DNA of 20,769 nucleotides from NCBI GenBank assembly GCA_002358965.1, contig DEPW01000057.1, forward strand, positions 252 through 21,020. Direction: 5' to 3'. Numbering within the stretch: position 1 is the stretch's first letter; each line of letters opens with the position of its first letter. Made by a program: the position numbers and the translations under genes. Under the pieces are notes generated by a model. The model did no database searches. It was not told the origin of the DNA and saw only the letters and a list, made by a program, of their open reading frames with translations. This document shows positions 8,247 through 15,613 of this stretch, piece after piece. Origin of the DNA: Bacteroidales bacterium UBA3382 (GTDB lineage Bacteria; Bacteroidota; Bacteroidia; Bacteroidales; UBA932).

Positions 8247-9062
8247 TCATGAATTATTCCTAATATCGTATCCCCAAAACAGCTTTCCCGTGAGGGCATT
8301 GATGAATTCGCCCCCGGGGATACGCACCAGATTGAAAGTAAACGGAGCTACGGACGCCTCCAGTCCGACGGAACTGTCCACGGTGCACTGCCTGTTGTCA
8401 AGAGAGAAGGACACCTTGGGGTCTCTCGAATGCAGCCTTATGGATATCTTCGAATTGTCCGGAAGCACAATAGGCCTGACATTCAGGTTGTGCGGGGCTA
8501 TCGGCGAAACAATCAGGACCTTGGACCCCGGAAAGACAATAGGGCCGCCCACACTCAACGAATACGCCGTAGAGCCGGAACTCGTCGCCACGAGCAGACC
8601 GTCGGCCCAATATGTCGGCAACGACATCCCGTCTACCGAGACTTCCACGCCGAGCATCGCCGCGCCTATCCTGTGCACGGCCACCTCGTTGAGGGCATAT
8701 GGGTAAATCCCTTCTCTTCCTTGCAGCCCGCGGATTTCGACCAGCGTCCGCTTCTCAATCGTATATGCACCTTCGGACAAAGCCTTTACGACCTCTTTAG
8801 GAGCCGACGACGACAGAAAACCGAGACGGCCGTAATTCACTCCCGCCACCGGCACTCCGGCATCCTTGACAATCGGCAGTAGCGACAGCAATGTCCCGTC
8901 TCCGCCGAGGCTCAGGATGATGTCCGCCCCGGACGGAAGCGCGTCACCGATACTGAAAAAACCGGCATCCTCGATGCCCTCCCGCCTCAAAGATGAAGAA
9001 AAAGCGTCCGCCACCTCCATCATATGGGCCGAGACCTCCCTCGCGAACAATGCTGCTTTCAT
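8247..9062 (-). CDS. nadK: NAD kinase
   Basis: A 271-aa cytoplasmic enzyme that phosphorylates NAD to NADP. It carries the GGDGT motif at residues 53-57 in a LSLGGDGTLL context (nucleotide binding and catalytic Asp), the GRLGFLSS stretch, the ALNEVAVHR motif, and DGLLVATSSGSTAYSLSVGGPI, all hallmarks of NadK. Length is near the family norm (about 290). It is the first gene of the minus-strand operon, with a promoter element 31 bases upstream of the start codon. It is divergent from pdxJ across a 270-base gap. Confidence 0.95.
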   Translation of the reverse strand: MKAALFAREVSAHMMEVADAFSSSLRREGIEDAGFFSIGDALPSGADIILSLGGDGTLLSLLPIVKDAGVPVAGVNYGRLGFLSSSAPKEVVKALSEGAYTIEKRTLVEIRGLQGREGIYPYALNEVAVHRIGAAMLGVEVSVDGMSLPTYWADGLLVATSSGSTAYSLSVGGPIVFPGSKVLIVSPIAPHNLNVRPIVLPDNSKISIRLHSRDPKVSFSLDNRQCTVDSSVGLEASVAPFTFNLVRIPGGEFINALTGKLFWGYDIRNNS

Positions 9063-9093
9063 CCGACAATCCGATAAATGACAATTCAGATTT

Positions 9094-9125
9094 CAAAAAT
9101 AATATAAAAATTGATTATCCGCAAG
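9094..9125 (-). promoter_or_regulatory. Predicted promoter for nadK-uppS
   Basis: Minus-strand TATTTTTG at 9101-9094 matches TAnnTTTG. Exactly 20 bases upstream lies CTTG (9125-9122), one base from the -33 TTTG consensus. This is the only promoter in the window for which both elements line up. Predicted leader about 25 bases. Confidence 0.6.
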
Positions 9126-9317
9126 ATTACCCCCAAGGCCTGGCGGAATACTCGCTTACCCTGCGAAAGCACGCTTGCCCGTTCGGACCGAATGAGCCAT
9201 CTCGATATTTCAGCAATCAACTAATTATCAGTCTCTTCGCAGAAACGCCGGATGACAGAGGGTTCGGAATTTCGTAGCGGAATGCGGACAACCGTATATA
9301 AAATAACATAAAATGTA

Positions 9318-9325
9318 TAATTTTG
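9318..9325 (+). promoter_or_regulatory. Predicted -7 promoter element for pdxJ
   Basis: TAATTTTG followed by CGG matches TAnnTTTG. It ends only seven bases before the pdxJ ATG, so transcription from it would begin at or next to the start codon. No good -33 TTTG is seen at the expected distance. Confidence 0.5.
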
Positions 9326-9332
9326 CGGCATT

Positions 9333-10052
9333 ATGGTAAAATTAAGTGTCAATATCAACAAAATAGCCACCCTGCGCAATGCCAGGGGCGGCAACATGCC
9401 GGATGTGCTCAAAGCCGCATGCGACTGTGAAAGATTCGGGGCACAGGGCATAACAGTACATCCGAGACCCGACGAAAGGCATATAAGGTATTCCGATGTT
9501 CCGGCCATAAAGGCGGCAATACATACGGAATTCAACATCGAAGGAAATCCCATACCGAAGTTCATGGAACTTGTACTGTCGGTAAAGCCTGCGCAAGTGA
9601 CCTTGGTGCCCGATGCGGAAAACGCAATAACATCCGATGCCGGATGGAATACGATTGAAAACAAAGGGTTCCTTACCGAAATATGCTCCGAATTGAGGCG
9701 TAACGGGATAAGAAGCTCGATCTTCACCGACCCGATCCCCGAGATGATAGAAGGAGCGGCCCTGTGCGGCTGCGACAGGATCGAACTGTACACCGAATCC
9801 TATGCCCGCAACTATGCGGCAGGTCCCGCACATGCCATAGAGCCTTACCTGAAAGCCGCCGACGCCGCAAGGCTGTGCGGCCTCGGCATCAATGCCGGCC
9901 ACGACCTCAACCTGGACAATCTGGCCTATTTTGTGAGCAGGATACCGTTTCTGGACGAAGTGTCGATCGGCCACGCCATCATCTGCGACGCACTTTACAT
10001 GGGACTGGAAAAGACCATCAGGGCGTATTTGGATGCCATCGACAAAAAATAA
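9333..10052 (+). CDS. pdxJ: Pyridoxine 5'-phosphate synthase
   Basis: A 239-aa cytoplasmic TIM-barrel enzyme that condenses 3-amino-2-oxopropyl phosphate with 1-deoxy-D-xylulose 5-phosphate to form pyridoxine 5'-phosphate, the last ring-forming step of the DXP-dependent vitamin B6 pathway. Seen motifs: LSVNINKIATLRNARGG at the N terminus (phosphate and substrate binding), ITVHPRPDERHI (H43, R45, H50 region), FNIEGNP (catalytic Glu region), CDRIELYTE, and GINAGHDLNLDNL. Full length for the family. The start MVKLSVNINK agrees with the family and cannot move upstream because of the -7 element. No Shine-Dalgarno sequence is present. Confidence 0.97.
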   Translation: MVKLSVNINKIATLRNARGGNMPDVLKAACDCERFGAQGITVHPRPDERHIRYSDVPAIKAAIHTEFNIEGNPIPKFMELVLSVKPAQVTLVPDAENAITSDAGWNTIENKGFLTEICSELRRNGIRSSIFTDPIPEMIEGAALCGCDRIELYTESYARNYAAGPAHAIEPYLKAADAARLCGLGINAGHDLNLDNLAYFVSRIPFLDEVSIGHAIICDALYMGLEKTIRAYLDAIDKK

Positions 10053-10056
10053 ATGC

Positions 10057-10064
10057 TATATTTG
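10057..10064 (+). promoter_or_regulatory. Predicted -7 promoter element for the OmpH-like/GT4/LysM unit
   Basis: TATATTTG followed by CAG matches TAnnTTTG fully, five bases after the pdxJ stop. A TTTG occurs at 10028-10031 but is 25 bases away, longer than the usual 19-21. Predicted leader about 30 bases, AT-rich. Confidence 0.6.
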
Positions 10065-10101
10065 CAGCTTGAAATCCATAAATTATTAATTGATAAAGAA
10101 A

Positions 10102-10713
10102 ATGAAACAGATTCCATTAATCTTAAGCATCGTCTCCATCCTTGCCGTCATCGCGATGGCCGTTGTCATGTTCACATCCCCGGCACAGACCGGACATGAA
10201 ATGGCAACATCCGACAGCACCAAAGTCGCAGCCAACACCAGCGGAATAGCTTACATACAGCTGGACAGGGTCATAGCCGAATATGACAGATACAATGACA
10301 TGAAAACGGCCATAGAGACAAAGGCGGACGGAATCCAAAGCGACATAGACAGAAGAGGCAAACAGTTCGAAAGCGAAGTCACCACCTTCCAGGACAAGGT
10401 GAGCAAAGGTCTCATGACAAGATCCGTAGCCGAAGCCCAGCAGATGGACCTCGCTCAAAAAGAGCAGGAACTCAACACTTATGTTTACCAGAAGCAGCAA
10501 GAGCTCCAGGAGGAAACTTTCGTAATGAACAACAACATCATGGAAGACATCAGGAACTATGTCGCAAGATACAATGAATCCAAAAACTACTCCGTCATAT
10601 TCACCACTGATGCCGCCACCAACACCATCATCCTCGGAAATGCCGCCCTTGACATAAGCGACGACATCATAGCGGGGCTCAACGAAGAATATACGAGCAA
10701 CAAGAAGAAATAA
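10102..10713 (+). CDS. OmpH/Skp-like protein with N-terminal membrane anchor
   Basis: A 203-aa protein resembling the OmpH/Skp family. Residues 4-27 are a strong hydrophobic segment with no obvious signal-peptidase site, so it may stay anchored in the inner membrane facing the periplasm. A Ser/Thr/Ala-rich spacer (about 28-47) leads to the family-like first strand GIAYIQLDRVIAEYD. A long charged coiled coil (about 60-150), rich in Gln/Glu/Lys, follows, then a C-terminal core return (YSVIFTTDAATNTIILGN). I use the ATG start MKQIPLILS; a TTG four codons earlier is possible but less likely. The GT4 gene starts two bases after the stop codon's first-following base, so translation is probably coupled. 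It is only distantly like the skp-type gene beside bamA. A role as chaperone or adaptor is inference. Confidence 0.8.
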   Translation: MKQIPLILSIVSILAVIAMAVVMFTSPAQTGHEMATSDSTKVAANTSGIAYIQLDRVIAEYDRYNDMKTAIETKADGIQSDIDRRGKQFESEVTTFQDKVSKGLMTRSVAEAQQMDLAQKEQELNTYVYQKQQELQEETFVMNNNIMEDIRNYVARYNESKNYSVIFTTDAATNTIILGNAALDISDDIIAGLNEEYTSNKKK

Positions 10714-10714
10714 A

Positions 10715-11839
10715 GTGAAAATCGCGATACTATCGTGTTTCTATCCGTACAGGGGAGGCATTTCGCAGTTCAACGCCTGCATTTTCAGGGAACTGGGAAA
10801 GTCGCACGACGTCAGGGCGTTCAATTTCAAACGCCAATATCCGTCGCTGCTCTTTCCGGGAAAGACCCAATATGTGGCGGACGACGATGTCGCCGACAAG
10901 ATAGATTCCTGCCGCATACTCGACACGATCAATCCTTTCACTTACATATCCGCCGCAAGACGCATAAAGGACTGGAAACCCGACCTGGTGATCATCCGCT
11001 ACTGGATGTCCTTTTTCGCACCGTCGTTAGGCTTTGTCGCAAGACGCCTTAAGAAGGATGGTTGCAAGGTAATCTCCATACTGGACAATGTCGTACCTCA
11101 CGAGAGACATTTTTTCGACACTCCGCTTACCAAATATTTCCTTGAGGGATGCAGCGGCTGCGTCACCTTGTGCGATGCGGTCGGAAAGGATCTGACCGCA
11201 CTCAAGCCCGACGCCGATTTCATCGTTTCCCCGCACCCTCTGTACAGCCATTTCGGCAAAAGGCTTCCACGCCCGGAAGCCGAGAAGACGCTGGGTCTGG
11301 AACCGGGAATGAAGAACATCCTGTTTTTCGGCCTCATACGCGAATACAAAGGGCTCGACATACTGATCGAAGCGTTCGGACGGCTCGGAGACGGATACCA
11401 GCTCATCATAGCCGGAGAGCCTTACGGAAGTTTTGACAAATACGCCAGGCTCATAGACGCCTGCCCCGGAAAGGAGCGCATACGGCTTTTCCCGCAATAT
11501 GTCAAGGACGACGAAGTCAACAGGTATTTTTCCGCCGCCGACGTATGCGTGCTGCCTTACAGGAGCGCCACCCAGAGCGGGATCAGCTCCATTTCATACC
11601 ATTTCGACCTTCCGATGATCACTACCGATGTCGGAGGACTCCGCGAAGCGATAGGCGAAAGCGGCACGGGCATGGTGGTCGGGAGTCCGGACCCGACACT
11701 GATAGCGGACGCGATCAGGGATTATTTCGACCATCCTGAAGGAATCGCGCGAATGAAGGAAAACATCACGAAAGAAAAAGAACGGCTGTCATGGAAGACA
11801 TTCTGCGACAGACTCCTCGAATTTTATAGCACACTTTGA
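10715..11839 (+). CDS. Glycosyltransferase family 4 (GT-B fold)
   Basis: A 374-aa enzyme with the two-domain GT-B layout of GT4 glycosyltransferases. The N-terminal domain opens with KIAILSCFYPYRGGISQF (acceptor side, Gly-Gly loop at 14-15) and includes LDNVVPHERHFFD (about 123-135). The C-terminal, nucleotide-sugar domain has NILFFGLIREYKGLDILIEAF (201-221), IIAGEPYGS, and ADVCVLPYRSATQSGISS (276-292) followed by TTDVGGLREAI. The usual E-x7-E pair of the family is not present in classic form: the first Glu position reads within TQSG. No membrane segment is seen, so it is probably cytoplasmic or peripheral on the inner membrane. The start is GTG, one base after the upstream stop. Donor and acceptor sugars cannot be told from sequence; a surface polysaccharide or glycolipid is a fair guess. 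Confidence 0.87.
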   Translation: MKIAILSCFYPYRGGISQFNACIFRELGKSHDVRAFNFKRQYPSLLFPGKTQYVADDDVADKIDSCRILDTINPFTYISAARRIKDWKPDLVIIRYWMSFFAPSLGFVARRLKKDGCKVISILDNVVPHERHFFDTPLTKYFLEGCSGCVTLCDAVGKDLTALKPDADFIVSPHPLYSHFGKRLPRPEAEKTLGLEPGMKNILFFGLIREYKGLDILIEAFGRLGDGYQLIIAGEPYGSFDKYARLIDACPGKERIRLFPQYVKDDEVNRYFSAADVCVLPYRSATQSGISSISYHFDLPMITTDVGGLREAIGESGTGMVVGSPDPTLIADAIRDYFDHPEGIARMKENITKEKERLSWKTFCDRLLEFYSTL

Positions 11840-11841
11840 AA

Positions 11842-13581
11842 ATGAAACGGCTGATACCTTTATTAATCTTCTCCATATATGTGCTGGCATCCGGCATCGA
11901 TGCAAACGCACAGGCATACGATGCGCCGCCGGTCACAATATCCGCCGAAAAGATAAGGATGGACGGGAAGCTGTACTATGCTCATAAAGTCATCGAAAAA
12001 CAGACGCTGTACTCAATAAGCAAAGCATACGGAGTAAGCGCCGAAGATATCATCAGGGCCAATCCGCAGCTCGGAGAGGACGGTCAGCTGAAAGCCGGAA
12101 GCATATTGCTGATTCCGACGGTTCCGTCGGTCGCAGAGACCAAGCCGCAGACCGATATTCCTCTCGAAGAGGACAAGGCAGCCGAAACGGATGGAGACCG
12201 CTTCGACGGCATCGATTACTTCATTCACAAAGTTAAGTGGTATGAAAACCTGCAATCCATAGCCAAAAAATACAAAGTCAGCGAGGAACTCATCATCGAA
12301 TTCAACAATCTCGAAAGCATATATGTAAAAAAGAGACAGGAACTCAAGATTCCCGATCCTGAATTCGTACCGGCAGTGATTGCCATCATCTCCGGCAGCG
12401 GACCTCTGGCCGGAACCGTTAACAATGAAGAAGAGGGTCATGTCCAGCCCTCCTCCGAAGAGGACGAAAGCCAGTATTCGGAACAGGCCAGGGAAGACTA
12501 CGCCACCACCGGGCAGATCACGATATCACTGATACTGCCCATAGACAGCGCAATAGAGGGCGAAAACGGCAATCCGAATTATCTGGACTTCTACAGCGGC
12601 GCACTGATGGCCGCCAGGGAACTCGGGAGCAAGGGCATGGAATTGAAGATGAACATCATCGACACCCAGGAATACAACAGTACCGAGGACATAGCCTCCC
12701 AGGGCATCGTAGACGGCAGCGACTTCATAATCGGGCCGGTATACACCAGGGACATCGGACCGATGCTGCCATACTGCACGGAAAAGCACATGGGAATCGT
12801 CTCCCCTCTCGACCCGAAAGCCGCGAGCCTTACGGAAGGGAACCCATATTTCATTCAGGTGCCTGTTTCGGTATCGACCCAGTTCGAAAACATAGCCGAC
12901 TGGATCAAGGAAAGCTACGAATACGACGCTCCCGTACTCGTCATTTCCGAGGTCGGCGGGACAGCAGGAGAGGAAAAAGCCATGGCCGAAACCGCTCTGA
13001 TCAACGCCGGCATAGCATACAGCACATTTTCATACAATATCCTCCAAGGACGGGGGGTCGAGCATAGCATAAGCAAATTCCTCGACATCCATAAGACCAA
13101 CCATATAGTCATAGCCTCCGAAAACGAGGCATTCGTCAATGACGCGGTACGCAATCTGAACACCCTGTGCACCATTGACAAATACATCATCAGGGCATAC
13201 GGCGTTGCAAAGCTGAAAAGTTTCGAGACCATAGAGACCGAGCATTACCACAACATCAATCTCCACTTAGCCATGGGCTATCATGTAGACTATGACGAAC
13301 CTTCGACGATGCGTTTCGTAAGCCAGTACAGGGCGCTGTTCAATACGGAACCGACTCCTTTCGCATTCCAGGGATACGACACATTCATGTTTTTCGCAAA
13401 GGCCGCATACATGCGCAAAAACGAAGGGACAAGGCTCGAGGACATGAAGAAGATGCATCTGCTCCAATCGGACATGAGATTCGAGAAGACCGGCACAGGC
13501 GAAAACAACGGCTACGAAAACAAAGCCGTAAGAAGAGTGGTATTCCGCGGGGACTATATGCTCGAAAACGAAGAATATTAA
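11842..13581 (+). CDS. LysM-LysM-periplasmic-binding-protein (type 1) fusion
   Basis: A 579-aa exported protein. A signal peptide (about 1-24, ending DANAQ) precedes two LysM domains: one at about 44-92 (YYAHKVIEKQTLYSISKAYG...) and one at about 125-172 (YFIHKVKWYENLQSIAKKYK...). A Glu/Ser-rich linker (about 173-222) joins them to a type-1 periplasmic-binding fold (224 to the end), similar to substrate-binding proteins of branched-chain amino-acid transporters (ITISLILPIDS, GALMAARELG, FIIGPVYTRD, HMGIVSPLDP). LysM binds peptidoglycan, so the binding domain is probably tethered to the cell wall. No transporter genes are nearby, so a sensory, structural or enzyme-regulating role is as likely as transport. 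Start chosen at the ATG two bases past the GT4 stop; an overlapping TTG two codons earlier is possible. Function is unknown. Confidence 0.85.
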   Translation: MKRLIPLLIFSIYVLASGIDANAQAYDAPPVTISAEKIRMDGKLYYAHKVIEKQTLYSISKAYGVSAEDIIRANPQLGEDGQLKAGSILLIPTVPSVAETKPQTDIPLEEDKAAETDGDRFDGIDYFIHKVKWYENLQSIAKKYKVSEELIIEFNNLESIYVKKRQELKIPDPEFVPAVIAIISGSGPLAGTVNNEEEGHVQPSSEEDESQYSEQAREDYATTGQITISLILPIDSAIEGENGNPNYLDFYSGALMAARELGSKGMELKMNIIDTQEYNSTEDIASQGIVDGSDFIIGPVYTRDIGPMLPYCTEKHMGIVSPLDPKAASLTEGNPYFIQVPVSVSTQFENIADWIKESYEYDAPVLVISEVGGTAGEEKAMAETALINAGIAYSTFSYNILQGRGVEHSISKFLDIHKTNHIVIASENEAFVNDAVRNLNTLCTIDKYIIRAYGVAKLKSFETIETEHYHNINLHLAMGYHVDYDEPSTMRFVSQYRALFNTEPTPFAFQGYDTFMFFAKAAYMRKNEGTRLEDMKKMHLLQSDMRFEKTGTGENNGYENKAVRRVVFRGDYMLENEEY

Positions 13582-15254
13582 ACGCCGTTCCCGGCGGCTT
13601 CGAGGAGAGCTTCGGCATTCTTCTTTGCCGAATCCGTGATTTCGGAACCGCTTAAAAGACGGGCTATTTCCTCAACCCTTTCCTTTGACGACAGCGAATG
13701 CACGGTAGTCACGGCCTTTCCGTCCGAAGCGGCATGCTTCCGTACGCAGAAATGATATTTTCCGCGCGCAGCCACCTGCGGAAGGTGGGTGATGGCCATG
13801 ATCTGCATATTGGCCCCCATCTCTCCGAGCAACACTCCTATCTTGTCAGCGGCGCTGCCGGAGACCCCGGTATCTATCTCGTCGAAAATCAAGGTCGCCA
13901 TGGATTTGTATCTGGCGAGAAAAGCCTTTATGCAAAGCATGACACGGGAAAGTTCGCCGCCTGAAGCGGACTTCGAAACATCGTCCGGCGGCATCGACGG
14001 GGAAGAGGAAAACAGAAAACGCACGCTGTCTTTGCCATTGGGGCGTATCTCCGGTGCAATGGAGACATCTATGGAAAAAGACGCATATGGAATCTCAAGG
14101 GAACGGATTGCCTGCCGGATGGCAGGTGACAGTTCCGAGGCCGCCTTGACCCTGAGCGAATGAAGCCTGTCCGCCAAGACACCTAACCGCTCCGACTCCT
14201 TGCATCTCTCGGCTTTAAGGGAATCCAGCAAGGCACCTGCATTCTCCTCTTGTGAAAGCGAAGCTGCAAACGAATCACGCTTCCGGATGAGCTCTTCGAC
14301 TGTCTGGCACGAGTGCTTCTTCATCAAATCCCAAAGCAGAGACAAGCGGTCGTCAACCTCTTCAAGACGATCCGGAGACACATTCACCGACTCCATGGCC
14401 GATTCCAACTCGCTTTCGATGTCCTGCAACTCGATACGGCACGATTCGAGCCTCTGACCGAGCTGCTCGAAACGGGGAATTGCCGAAGCTATTTTAGAGA
14501 TGTCCCTGACGCTTTCTTTCATTTCCTGGACAAAGGAGGATTCCCCGAAATACAATCTCGAAAGCGCCGAAGCCGTCAGAGCCTTGATTTCCTCGGCATG
14601 CGAAAGCTCTTTCTGTTCGGCCTCCAGCTGTTCCATCTCCCCGGGGGACAGTCTGGCCTTGTCCAGTTCTTCCAGCTGGAAACGCCTGTAGTCCCTATCC
14701 TTCGAGGCGGCCTGGATTTCGGCCTCCAAAGAGGCTATCCTGGAATCCAACGAGGACACGAGGGCATGGCAGGACGCCACCTCGTCAAGCAAATCCTTGT
14801 CGCCGGCACATGTATCGAGCACAGACATACGGAAACGCTCGTCAGCAAGCATGAGATGCTGATGTTGGGAATGTATGTCGACAAGGGCCGAAGATATTGC
14901 AGAAAGGAACTGTATGTTTACAGGTTCGTCATTCAGGAAAGACCGCGATCTTCCGCTCGGCGAAACGACCCTGCGGAGTATGATTTCGCCGGTGAATTCA
15001 AGACCTTCGGAATCGAACAGCGAAACCATTTCGGAGGACGGACAGACCGAGAACTCGGCTTCGACGACACAATTGCGCGATTTGTCCCCGAGCATGGATA
15101 TGTCCGCTTTGGCTCCGAGCAATAAAGAAACCGCACCGAGAAGTATCGATTTTCCGGCGCCGGTCTCTCCCGTTACGACAATCAGACCTTCGGGGAGATG
15201 AAGGTCCAACGAGTCTATCAGGATATAATTGGATATGTTTATTCTTCTGAGCAT
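13578..15254 (-). CDS. recN: DNA repair protein RecN (SMC-like ATPase)
   Basis: A 558-aa SMC-family ATPase that acts at double-strand DNA breaks during recombinational repair. The N-terminal ATP-binding half has Walker A GETGAGKS (29-36), followed by the DIHSQHQHLMLAD stretch typical of RecN. Two long coiled-coil arms fill the middle (about 160-240 and 285-380). The C-terminal half carries the ABC signature SASGGELSRV and Walker B ATLIFDEIDTGVSG, then AITHLPQVAA. Length matches the family (about 550). The start ATG overlaps the end of rpoZ by 16 bases, which implies coupled translation. The stop overlaps the stop of the convergent LysM gene. No SOS-type (LexA) box is recognised nearby; expression seems tied to the trxB operon. 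Confidence 0.96.
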   Translation of the reverse strand: MLRRINISNYILIDSLDLHLPEGLIVVTGETGAGKSILLGAVSLLLGAKADISMLGDKSRNCVVEAEFSVCPSSEMVSLFDSEGLEFTGEIILRRVVSPSGRSRSFLNDEPVNIQFLSAISSALVDIHSQHQHLMLADERFRMSVLDTCAGDKDLLDEVASCHALVSSLDSRIASLEAEIQAASKDRDYRRFQLEELDKARLSPGEMEQLEAEQKELSHAEEIKALTASALSRLYFGESSFVQEMKESVRDISKIASAIPRFEQLGQRLESCRIELQDIESELESAMESVNVSPDRLEEVDDRLSLLWDLMKKHSCQTVEELIRKRDSFAASLSQEENAGALLDSLKAERCKESERLGVLADRLHSLRVKAASELSPAIRQAIRSLEIPYASFSIDVSIAPEIRPNGKDSVRFLFSSSPSMPPDDVSKSASGGELSRVMLCIKAFLARYKSMATLIFDEIDTGVSGSAADKIGVLLGEMGANMQIMAITHLPQVAARGKYHFCVRKHAASDGKAVTTVHSLSSKERVEEIARLLSGSEITDSAKKNAEALLEAAGNGV

Positions 15255-15583
15255 TCTTCCTTGTGCTCTGCAGCCTTCCTGACAATCAATTCATTGTCTA
15301 TGAATTCCTGAGTAGCGACAAGAGTAGGCTTCGGAAGTTTCTCGTAGTACTTGGAGATCTCTATCTGCTCCCTGTTCTCGAAAGTCTCTTCCAGCGAAGA
15401 GTCCGCATGCGAAGCGAACTCATCGAGTTTCTCTTTCAATTCCACTTTGATTTCGGCGGCTATCTGGTTGGCCCTTTTGGCTATGATCATCGTTGTCTCA
15501 TAGATGTTTCCCGTAGGAGCGGCCAGATCGGCAAGGTTCCTTGTGATGGTGTTCGTCGGAATCTGTTTGTTGTTGTAATCCAT
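15239..15583 (-). CDS. rpoZ: RNA polymerase omega subunit (Bacteroidetes type)
   Basis: A 114-aa protein matching the omega/Rpb6-like subunit found in Bacteroidetes, which helps assemble RNA polymerase around beta-prime. Family-like stretches are TNTITRNLADL, GNIYETTMIIAKRANQI (the conserved omega helix) and the phylum-specific NREQIEISKYYEKLPKPTLVATQEFID. It is longer than the about 90-residue proteobacterial omega. It lies 30 bases after bamD and overlaps recN by 16 bases, inside the trxB-bamD-rpoZ-recN operon. The acidic tail (EHKEECSEE) falls in the overlap with recN and may be constrained by it. Confidence 0.9.
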   Translation of the reverse strand: MDYNNKQIPTNTITRNLADLAAPTGNIYETTMIIAKRANQIAAEIKVELKEKLDEFASHADSSLEETFENREQIEISKYYEKLPKPTLVATQEFIDNELIVRKAAEHKEECSEE

Positions 15584-15613
15584 CTTTGTAAAATAATATT
15601 GTTTTTAATTTTC

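Larger units (their letters stand above)
9063..9332. other. Divergent intergenic region between nadK and pdxJ
   Basis: This 270-base gap holds the two outward-facing promoters listed separately. The middle (about 9130-9290) is less AT-rich and shows no convincing reading frame, tRNA fold or terminator. It contains the near-palindrome TTCGGaCCGAA at 9182-9192 and a second copy of GTTCGGA at 9262-9268. These could be protein-binding sites, but the evidence is weak. Confidence 0.5.

Noticed and set aside
8228..8299. 24-residue N-terminal extension of uppS
   Set aside because: It overlaps the end of nadK and precedes the normal family start MKDKTIENIP.
9230..9290. tRNA-like GGGTTCGGA segment
   Set aside because: It resembles a T-loop at a glance, but no acceptor or anticodon stems can be paired around it.
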